Assembly (NCBI GenBank): GCA_009785855.1
Contig: WQUG01000046.1
Coordinates: 1 to 12,634, forward strand
DNA: 12,634 nt
Direction: 5' to 3'
Source of the DNA: Actinomycetes bacterium
Lineage (GTDB): Bacteria > Actinomycetota > Coriobacteriia > WRKU01 > WQUG01
Positions 7,642 through 12,634 of the stretch are shown here, piece by piece. The notes under the pieces were generated by a model. The model saw only the letters and a list, made by a program, of their open reading frames with translations. It had not been told where the DNA came from and made no database searches. The first letter of the stretch is position 1, and every line of letters starts with the position of its first letter. The translations under genes were made by a program, and so were the position numbers.

Positions 7642-8348
7642 TGCCCGAGACGCTCGGATCGATGCTGCGTGAGGAGCGCAAGCAGCGGGGACTGACCACC
7701 TATGACGTCTCTGCCGCGACGCGTATCATGCAGTCCTCGATCCAGGCTATCGAGGATGACGATTACGAGAGGCTTCCAGCCCCCGGTTACATCCGTGGCT
7801 ACATCCTGGGTTACTGCCGCTTCCTGCAGCTTGATCCGCAGCCCTTCCTGCGGCAGTTCGAGCTCGATACCGGCAACGCCCGCCAGAACGCCATCGAGGA
7901 CCTGACGATCAACCATACGGCGGTCCAGAAGTACACCGAGCAACACGATATCCCCTGGCGCACGGCGATCATCATCGCGCTGGTGCTGCTGGTGATCGTC
8001 GTCGGGGTCTTCCTGCTGCTCTCGTCGCGCAACCAGGGAGCCGGACAGAACGTGCCCGTGCCCCCCGAGGCGACCTCGACCGCCCCGACGGGCGCGAAGA
8101 AGGCCCCCTTCACGTTCACCGTACAGGCGAAAAACGGCATGGCGAGCGCGTGCAAGGTCGTCTGCGACGGGGTCACGACCTATGACGCAGTGCTCACCTC
8201 GGGCATGAAACAGAGCTTCTCGGCACAAAGCAAGGCGACCGTGACGATGGCGAACCCGAGCGCCCTGACGGTCACCCGCGACGGGAAGGCGCTGGGGACC
8301 GGCAAGGCGGCGCCGACCACCTTGACGCTGGGCGCGAAAACGAAATGA
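7641..8348 (+). CDS. RodZ/YmfM-like membrane protein with N-terminal HTH domain
   Basis: A 235-aa protein with the three-part RodZ layout. The N-terminal cytoplasmic HTH domain (about 3-75) includes LGSMLREERKQRGLTTYDVS and the family-typical LPAPGYIRGYILGYCRFLQLDP region. A single membrane helix spans about 107-128. After a proline/threonine-rich linker comes an external domain (about 155-230) resembling DUF4115. In rod-shaped bacteria RodZ links MreB filaments to the wall-synthesis machinery, and the B. subtilis counterpart YmfM also lies between spoIIIE and pgsA, so the location supports the call. The external part has two cysteines spaced CxxxC (171, 175), which might form a disulfide (inference). 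No mreB is in this window, so a shape role rather than another regulatory role is not proven. The start overlaps the ftsK stop by one base. Confidence 0.85.
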   Translation: MPETLGSMLREERKQRGLTTYDVSAATRIMQSSIQAIEDDDYERLPAPGYIRGYILGYCRFLQLDPQPFLRQFELDTGNARQNAIEDLTINHTAVQKYTEQHDIPWRTAIIIALVLLVIVVGVFLLLSSRNQGAGQNVPVPPEATSTAPTGAKKAPFTFTVQAKNGMASACKVVCDGVTTYDAVLTSGMKQSFSAQSKATVTMANPSALTVTRDGKALGTGKAAPTTLTLGAKTK

Positions 8349-8369
8349 CCCCGAAAGAAGGAGGACCTG

Positions 8370-8870
8370 ATGGCCAAGGACGCAAGTTTCGATGTCGTCT
8401 CTGAAGTCGACTTCCAGGAGGTCGATAACGCCTGGCAGCAGACCCTCAAGGAGCTGCGTCAGCGCTACGATCTCAAGGACAGCGGCGCGGTGCTCGACTA
8501 TGACAAGCAGAAACACGAGTTCAGTCTGACTGCCCCGAGTGACTTCATCGCAGCTCAGGTCAAAGACGTGCTGGGCTCTAAGCTGGTGCGCCGCGAGGTC
8601 GATCTGAAGGCGGTCAAGTGGTCGGCGCCGGTCCCGTCCTCCGGTGGCTCCGTGCGACTTATGGGCGCACTCGTCAGTGGGATCGACGAGGATCTGATCA
8701 GGAAGATCAACAAGGAGATCAAGGCCCAGAAGTTCTCGAAGATCAAGACCCAGATCGAGGGGGAGAAGATCCGCGTCTTCAGCCCGAGCCGCGATGAGCT
8801 GCAGGCGGTCATCGCCTTCCTGAAGGAGCAGGACTATGGCATCCCGCTGCAGTTCACGAACTATCGCTGA
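8370..8870 (+). CDS. yajQ: YajQ family nucleotide-binding protein
   Basis: A 166-aa protein of the YajQ/DUF520 family, near the 163 aa of E. coli YajQ. The N-terminal SFDVVSEVDFQEVDNAW (6-22), the central KINKEIKAQKFSKIKTQIEG and the end RVFSPSRDELQAVIAFLKE...PLQFTNYR follow the family pattern of two ferredoxin-like repeats. Members bind nucleotides; a Xanthomonas homologue is a cyclic-di-GMP effector acting with a transcription factor, and E. coli YajQ binds GTP/ATP and tRNA. The ligand here is unknown. The start is supported by a textbook AAGGAGG at 8358-8364, five bases before ATG. It sits 21 bases after the RodZ-like gene and 12 before rimO. The position inside the ftsK-pgsA interval is not part of the classical Bacillus order, and no cyclic-di-GMP synthesis gene is visible nearby. 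Confidence 0.95.
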   Translation: MAKDASFDVVSEVDFQEVDNAWQQTLKELRQRYDLKDSGAVLDYDKQKHEFSLTAPSDFIAAQVKDVLGSKLVRREVDLKAVKWSAPVPSSGGSVRLMGALVSGIDEDLIRKINKEIKAQKFSKIKTQIEGEKIRVFSPSRDELQAVIAFLKEQDYGIPLQFTNYR

Positions 8871-8882
8871 GGTGCCGGACTG

Positions 8883-10178
8883 ATGGTGGAAGTCGCGTTC
8901 ATCACCCTGGGTTGTCCCAAGAACGAGGTCGACACCGCAGCCATGAAGGCGCGCGTCGCCGCTTCGCGCTATGAGCTCAGCGAGGACCCGCGCAGCGCCG
9001 ATGTCGTGGTCGTCAACACCTGTTCGTTCATCACGTCTGCGGCTGAAGCCTCCATCGAGACCATCCTCGATATCGCAGGCGAGCACAGCGGCAGGCTTCT
9101 GGTCGCCGGGTGCCTCGTGAACCGCTATACCGCAGAGCAACTGGCCGCAGAACTTCCCGAGGTCGACGCCTTCATCGCAATCGAAGGCGAAGCTGACATC
9201 CTCCGTGTCATCGAAGAGCTCACCGGCGAGGCGCGCGGCCAGCAAGACAGCGCCGCTTGTGAGGTCGGCGCCTCTGCCTACCTGATGATCGCCGACGGTT
9301 GTGACCGCGCCTGCAGCTATTGCACGATCCCTGCGATCCGCGGACCGTATCGGAGTAAGAGGCCTGATGAGCTCGTCGCCGAGGCCCGAAGGCTGCTTGC
9401 GGCAGGAGCCCGTGAGCTGGTACTGATCGCCCAGGATACGACGGCCTACGGACACGATCTGGACGGCCGGCACAGCCTGGCCTCGCTGCTCACGCAGCTC
9501 TGCGATCAGTGCGGAGCACCCTGGCTGCGCCTGATGTACCTGCAGCCCGAGGGTATCAGCGACGAGCTCATCGAGGTCATCGCGCGCCACCCTCAGATCG
9601 TCCGCTCGCTTGAGATACCCCTGCAACACAGTTCAGAGCAGATCCTGCGCGCGATGCGGCGGGCAGGGGGGCGCCGCCAGTTCACGAAGCTGATCGCGAG
9701 GTTGCGCGACCGGCTCGGGGAGGTAGCTCTGCGCACCACGCTGATCGCGGGCTTTCCCGGCGAGACTGAAGCCGACTTCGAGGATATGGTCGAATTCGTC
9801 GGTGAGATCGGCTTCGATTACGTCGGCGTGTTCTCCTTCTCACCTGAGGACGGCACCGTCGCAGCCGCCCTTCCTGATCAGATCGACCCGGTCGTGGCGC
9901 TGCGTCGCGCCCAGCTCCTGCGCGACCGTGCAGATGAGATCGGCTGGAAGAAGGCGGCCGCCCACGTCGGCGAGACCACCTGCGTCCTGATCGAGCGCTA
10001 TGATGAAGAGGAGGGGTGCTGGTTTGGGCGCGCTCCCTTCCAGGCTCCCGACATCGATGGGCAGGTCAGGATCGCCGCCGACGCGGGTGATGATCTGATC
10101 GCGACGATACGGCCGGTCCTGATACAGGACGCCCTGCTCTATGATCTGGAAGGAGTGATACGCGATGAGTCCGCGTGA
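8883..10178 (+). CDS. rimO: Ribosomal protein uS12 methylthiotransferase (RimO)
   Basis: Radical-SAM enzyme that methylthiolates the conserved aspartate of ribosomal protein S12, using two iron-sulfur clusters. The N-terminal UPF0004 domain supplies Cys11 (TLGCPKNEVD), Cys47 (NTCSFI) and Cys77 (AGCLVNRY) for the auxiliary cluster. The radical-SAM motif CDRACSYC (140-147) gives Cys140, Cys144 and Cys147. A C-terminal TRAM-like region covers about 365-431. CPKNEVD near the start and the DGCDRACSYCTIPAIRG context favour RimO over MiaB, which modifies tRNA. The 431-aa length is typical. GAGGTG overlapping the yajQ stop is the probable ribosome site. The 3' end overlaps pgsA by 14 bases. The rimO-pgsA-cinA-recA order is common in Actinomycetota and Clostridia. 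Confidence 0.95.
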   Translation: MVEVAFITLGCPKNEVDTAAMKARVAASRYELSEDPRSADVVVVNTCSFITSAAEASIETILDIAGEHSGRLLVAGCLVNRYTAEQLAAELPEVDAFIAIEGEADILRVIEELTGEARGQQDSAACEVGASAYLMIADGCDRACSYCTIPAIRGPYRSKRPDELVAEARRLLAAGARELVLIAQDTTAYGHDLDGRHSLASLLTQLCDQCGAPWLRLMYLQPEGISDELIEVIARHPQIVRSLEIPLQHSSEQILRAMRRAGGRRQFTKLIARLRDRLGEVALRTTLIAGFPGETEADFEDMVEFVGEIGFDYVGVFSFSPEDGTVAAALPDQIDPVVALRRAQLLRDRADEIGWKKAAAHVGETTCVLIERYDEEEGCWFGRAPFQAPDIDGQVRIAADAGDDLIATIRPVLIQDALLYDLEGVIRDESA

Positions 10179-10797
10179 CGGGCGCAGCCCGGGCCTGGGA
10201 CCGGCGAACCGGGTCACCCTGGCCCGCATCGTGCTCATACCCTTCTTCCTGGTGGCTTTGCTGAGCGCCTGGCCTTCGCTCTTCGCGCGATCGAACCTCC
10301 TCTATGTCCTGCGGCCCTGGATCGCCACGGTGGTCTTCGCGGTGCTTGCGGCCACTGATGCTGTCGACGGCTACCTTGCGCGCCGCCGGGGGGAGGTCAC
10401 GACCTTCGGGAAGTTCATCGATCCTCTGGCCGACAAGATCTTGATCACCGCGGCCCTGCTGGGATTGGTCGAGATGCGCGTCCTGCCCTCATGGATCGCG
10501 CTCATCATCATCGCGCGCGAGTTCATCGTCAGCGGACTTCGTATGATCGCCTCAGCGGAGGGCGTCGTCATCGCGGCCTCATGGCTCGGCAAGCTCAAGA
10601 CCAACCTTCAGATCGTCTCGATCTGCCTGTTCATCGTCAAGGACTCGCGTCCGATCCGCGCCCTCCCGGCGCCTCTGCCACAGGGTATCAACATCCTCTC
10701 CTGGTGCGTGATGATCGCGGCGGTACTCTTCACCATCATCTCGCTCATCAGTTACTTCCGGCATGCCTTCGAGACCCTGGAGGGCCCATGGAGTTGA
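10165..10797 (+). CDS. pgsA: CDP-diacylglycerol-glycerol-3-phosphate 3-phosphatidyltransferase (PgsA)
   Basis: Membrane CDP-alcohol phosphatidyltransferase that makes phosphatidylglycerophosphate, precursor of phosphatidylglycerol and cardiolipin. The complete family signature DxxDG..AR(8x)GxxxDxxxD is present from residue 65: Asp65, Asp68, Gly69, Ala72-Arg73, Gly82, Asp86 and Asp90. The N-terminal GPANRVTLARI (12-22) is the usual NxxTxxR-type element of PgsA. About five or six hydrophobic helices are visible across 210 aa. The start is supported by AAGGAG at 10150-10155, nine bases upstream and inside rimO. Its 3' end overlaps the next gene by 10 bases. Another CDP-alcohol transferase (for example phosphatidylinositol-phosphate synthase) is the main alternative, but context next to cinA-recA favours PgsA. 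Confidence 0.93.
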   Translation: MSPRDGRSPGLGPANRVTLARIVLIPFFLVALLSAWPSLFARSNLLYVLRPWIATVVFAVLAATDAVDGYLARRRGEVTTFGKFIDPLADKILITAALLGLVEMRVLPSWIALIIIAREFIVSGLRMIASAEGVVIAASWLGKLKTNLQIVSICLFIVKDSRPIRALPAPLPQGINILSWCVMIAAVLFTIISLISYFRHAFETLEGPWS

Positions 10798-11309
10798 TCG
10801 CCCCCGATCTCGTGGAGCTTGCTGAGGAGCTTGGCAGGCGTCTGCGAGCGCGGGAAGCGACGCTTGCGACCGCGGAGTCTCTGACCGCCGGAGCGATCGC
10901 TGCCGCTATCACGGCTGCGGCGGGCGCCTCGGCGTACCTGGCGGGCGCTGTCGTCACCTACCAGACCGATGAGAAGGTCAGGCAACTGGGGCTTGATCCG
11001 CGCATGATCGAACGCTGCGGCGTGGTCTCTAAGGAGGTCGCCTGCGCGATGGCGCGCGCAGTGGCCGAGCGCTTCACGACCAGCTGCTCGATCGCGGTGA
11101 CCGGTATCGCCGGGCCCGGAGACAGCGTCGACGCACCCGCTGGGACCGTCTGGATCGCGACCGCTGTCGATGATGATGTCCGAGCCCTCTGCTACTCTTT
11201 TGGTCGGGTGGGGCGTGACCGGGTGCGCTTCGCCACGGTCAAGGCGGGCCTGAGGCAACTCTGTGAGCATCTTGGCGACCAGGATACGGAGTTTCTGAGA
11301 ACGACTTGA
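10788..11309 (+). CDS. pncC: Nicotinamide-nucleotide amidohydrolase (PncC / CinA C-terminal domain only)
   Basis: A 173-aa protein equal to the C-terminal domain of CinA. Proteins of this type deamidate nicotinamide mononucleotide to nicotinate mononucleotide, a pyridine-nucleotide salvage step in the cytosol. Family motifs are TAESLTAG (28-35, likely nucleophile Ser31), AVVTYQTDEK (54-63, Tyr58 and Lys63), GVVSKEVACAMA (78-89) and AVTGIAGPG (103-111). The usual SCTGG is SLTAG here. The open frame extends upstream through pgsA, but the ATG at 10788 fits best: it follows GGAGGG (10779-10784) and the residues upstream of it are only a shadow of pgsA. The MoCF-like N-terminal CinA domain is absent, so this is a stand-alone enzyme, not the two-domain CinA of Bacillus. 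It overlaps pgsA by 10 bases and precedes recA, its conserved neighbour. Confidence 0.92.
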   Translation: MELIAPDLVELAEELGRRLRAREATLATAESLTAGAIAAAITAAAGASAYLAGAVVTYQTDEKVRQLGLDPRMIERCGVVSKEVACAMARAVAERFTTSCSIAVTGIAGPGDSVDAPAGTVWIATAVDDDVRALCYSFGRVGRDRVRFATVKAGLRQLCEHLGDQDTEFLRTT

Positions 11310-11335
11310 CAGCGAACATATGTTCGGGATAGGAT
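11306..11335 (+). promoter_or_regulatory. recA promoter, sigma-70 type
   Basis: A perfect -35 TTGACA (11306-11311) is followed after 18 bases by a -10-like TAGGAT (11330-11335), in the 69-base gap between pncC and recA. The LexA box lies in the spacer. Transcription would begin near 11342, leaving a leader of about 37 bases before the recA ATG at 11379. The -35 overlaps the last codons of pncC. This is the clearest promoter in the window and suggests recA-recX can be expressed apart from the upstream operon. Confidence 0.75.
11313..11326. promoter_or_regulatory. LexA (SOS) operator in the recA promoter
   Basis: CGAACATATGTTCG is a perfect 14-base palindrome matching the Gram-positive/actinobacterial SOS box (CGAACrnryGTTCG type, core GAAC-N4-GTTC). 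It lies between the -35 and -10 elements, where bound LexA would block RNA polymerase. DNA-damage induction of recA and, by readthrough, recX follows from established knowledge of this operator. lexA itself is not in the window. Confidence 0.93.
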
Positions 11336-11378
11336 GAACTTGCTTTCCTGTCGGGATACCCAAGAACGAGGAGAGATC

Positions 11379-12452
11379 ATGGATGTGAAGAAAGAAGAGA
11401 TGCTCAATCTCACCAAGGAGCAGATCGAGAAGAAGTTCGGGAAGGGCGCGATCATGCGCTACGGGGATAGCGGGAGCTTCCTCTCGCTCGATGTGATCCC
11501 CACGGGATCCCTTGCCCTGGATGCTGCCTTGGGTATCGGCGGGATCCCCCGTGGCAGGATCGTGGAGATCTACGGTCCTGAATCAAGCGGCAAGACGACG
11601 CTGGCCCTGCAGATGGTCGCAGAGGCCCAGGCGCTGGGCGGCGTTGCGGCTTTCATCGATGCTGAGCATGCCCTGGATCCGACCTATGCCGCGCGTATCG
11701 GTGTCGATATCGATGAGATCCTGATCTCTCAGCCGGACACCGGCGAGCAGGCTCTTGAGATCTGCGACATGCTCGTGAGAAGTTCTGCCGTCGACATCAT
11801 CGTGATCGACTCGGTGGCCGCCCTGGTGCCGCGGGCCGAGATCGAGGGAGAGATGGGCGATGCGACGATCGGGCTGCAGGCCCGGCTCATGAGTCAGGCC
11901 CTGCGCAAGCTCGCGGGCTCACTGTCCAAGTCGAAGACCACCTGTCTGTTCATCAACCAGCTGCGCGAGAAGATCGGCGTCATGTTCGGATCGCCTGAGA
12001 CCACGACCGGCGGCCGCGCCCTGAAGTTCTTCTCAACGATCCGGATCGATATCCGACGTATCGACGGCATCAAGCAGGACGGTGAGTTCGTCGGAAACCG
12101 TGTCCGGGCCAAAGTCGTGAAGAACAAGGTCGCGCCACCCTTCAGGAGCGCGGAATTCGACCTCATGTATGGCGAGGGTATCAGTCGCGAAGGCTCCATC
12201 CTCGATCTGGGCGTCGAGAACAAGATCGTCAAGAAATCCGGCGCCTGGTTCACCTATGGCGACGAGCGTCTGGGACAGGGTCGTGAAGCTGCGAAGTTGA
12301 CGCTGAAGAACCGGCCCGACCTGCGCGATGAGATCGAGCGCAAGGTCCGCGTCGAACTGGGACTGATCCCAGCAACGGATGAGACGCCCCCTTCTTCGAT
12401 CGAGGCGATCGCAGCAGAGCCTGAGATCAAGGCTGAGACCGTTTCCATCTGA
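11379..12452 (+). CDS. recA: Recombinase RecA
   Basis: DNA-dependent ATPase that forms filaments on single-stranded DNA, drives strand exchange and stimulates LexA self-cleavage. The product is 357 aa: Walker A GPESSGKT (66-73), Walker B VIDS (142-145), the L1 loop near EIEGEMGD (154-161), and the L2 region with QLREKIG and FGSPETTTGGRALKFF (194-218). The C-terminus ends in an acidic tail, as is usual. No intein interrupts the motifs. I chose the ATG at 11379 because it follows GAGGAGAG (11368-11375) and gives the normal RecA N-terminus. An in-frame ATG at 11334 lies on the -10 element, upstream of the probable transcription start, so it is rejected. Regulation is by the SOS box in its promoter. 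recX follows 7 bases downstream. Confidence 0.98.
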   Translation: MDVKKEEMLNLTKEQIEKKFGKGAIMRYGDSGSFLSLDVIPTGSLALDAALGIGGIPRGRIVEIYGPESSGKTTLALQMVAEAQALGGVAAFIDAEHALDPTYAARIGVDIDEILISQPDTGEQALEICDMLVRSSAVDIIVIDSVAALVPRAEIEGEMGDATIGLQARLMSQALRKLAGSLSKSKTTCLFINQLREKIGVMFGSPETTTGGRALKFFSTIRIDIRRIDGIKQDGEFVGNRVRAKVVKNKVAPPFRSAEFDLMYGEGISREGSILDLGVENKIVKKSGAWFTYGDERLGQGREAAKLTLKNRPDLRDEIERKVRVELGLIPATDETPPSSIEAIAAEPEIKAETVSI

Positions 12453-12459
12453 GCGCCGG

Positions 12460-12634
12460 ATGTCTGCGCTGTCTATCACGGATATCGAGCCGACAGGTCC
12501 TGACCGGCGGGCCTGTCGGCTGCTCTTCGATGACGGCGATCCGGATGGCTTCATCCTTCCTCAGGCGGTGGTCAAGGCGCTCGGGATAGAACCGGGAGCC
12601 ACCTTCGCATCGCGCGCGTCGCTGCGCGCCCAGG
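12460..12634 (+). CDS. recX: Regulatory protein RecX, N-terminal fragment (3' end outside window)
   Basis: An open frame starts with ATG 7 bases after recA and runs to the window end, giving 58 codons. The visible part, with ITDIEPTGPDRRACRLLFDD (6-25) and GFILPQAVVKALGIEPG (30-46), follows the RecX N-terminal pattern: a beta strand pair, then a leucine/valine-rich 'L..VVKALGI..G' helix. RecX proteins bind RecA filaments and inhibit recombinase and coprotease activity. The position directly after recA is the classic one in Actinomycetota. No terminator is seen in the 7-base gap, so it is likely cotranscribed and SOS-controlled with recA. The ribosome site is weak, so translation may be coupled to recA. 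The three-helix repeats of RecX lie beyond the window. Confidence 0.85.
   Translation, partial: MSALSITDIEPTGPDRRACRLLFDDGDPDGFILPQAVVKALGIEPGATFASRASLRAQ

Noticed and set aside
7467..9629. A 720-codon open frame on the minus strand across ftsK, the RodZ-like gene, yajQ and rimO.
   Set aside because: It lies antisense to four genes with clear conserved motifs. In GC-rich genes with few codons ending in A or T, the complements of stop codons (TTA, CTA, TCA) are rare in this phase, so long antisense frames arise by chance. Its translation shows no recognisable domain.
10491..10787. A 99-codon upstream extension of the pncC frame.
   Set aside because: It is the shadow of pgsA in another frame. 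The extension resembles no CinA N-terminal domain, and ATG 10788 has GGAGGG in front.
11334..11378. An upstream in-frame ATG that would add 15 residues to RecA.
   Set aside because: It sits on the -10 element, before the likely transcription start. The downstream ATG at 11379 has a good ribosome site and gives the normal RecA N-terminus.
1..12634. A novel defence, mobile or secretion system.
   Set aside because: Every stretch is covered by recognisable housekeeping genes in a conserved order. No repeats, integrase, transposase, toxin-antitoxin pair, CRISPR array or abrupt change of composition was seen.

Overview
The window is a dense, single-strand block of housekeeping genes from a high-GC Gram-positive bacterium (GC judged by eye at roughly 60-65%). 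All fourteen supported genes lie on the + strand with almost no space between them. RNase J, a SpoIIIE/FtsK translocase, a YmfM/RodZ-like membrane HTH protein and a Gram-positive-type LexA box (GAAC-N4-GTTC) in front of recA all point to Actinomycetota. A Coriobacteriia-like lineage is my best guess from sequence feel, but I cannot place it more finely without a search.

Layout. (1) 1-1842: the 3' end of an M16 zinc-peptidase gene, dapB (lysine/diaminopimelate synthesis) and a RibD_C/dihydrofolate-reductase-like oxidoreductase. (2) 1891-7641: dapA, rnj (RNase J), uppP (undecaprenyl-diphosphatase) and ftsK/spoIIIE, packed with gaps of 0-3 bases. (3) 7641-11309: a RodZ/YmfM-like HTH membrane protein, yajQ, rimO, pgsA and a stand-alone pncC/cinA C-terminal domain, with several overlaps. 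(4) 11306-12634: recA with its own SOS-type promoter, followed after 7 bases by the start of recX, which is cut by the window edge.

The order M16 peptidase - dapB - dapA - rnj - ftsK - ymfM-like - pgsA - cinA - recA - recX closely follows neighbourhoods known from Mycobacterium and Streptomyces and, more loosely, Bacillus subtilis. This is therefore an anciently conserved chromosomal segment rather than an accessory island. It joins peptidoglycan precursor supply (dapA, dapB, uppP), chromosome segregation (ftsK), cell shape and membrane lipid synthesis (rodZ-like, pgsA), RNA and ribosome maturation (rnj, rimO) and DNA repair (recA, recX). I see no mobile element, CRISPR array, RNA gene or defence system, and no stretch over 70 bases without a gene. 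The points worth a second look are local: the DHFR-like gene between dapB and dapA, uppP with an altered second signature, repeated threonine motifs in the FtsK linker, the recA SOS promoter, the very high GATC density, and a cinA reduced to its amidohydrolase domain.
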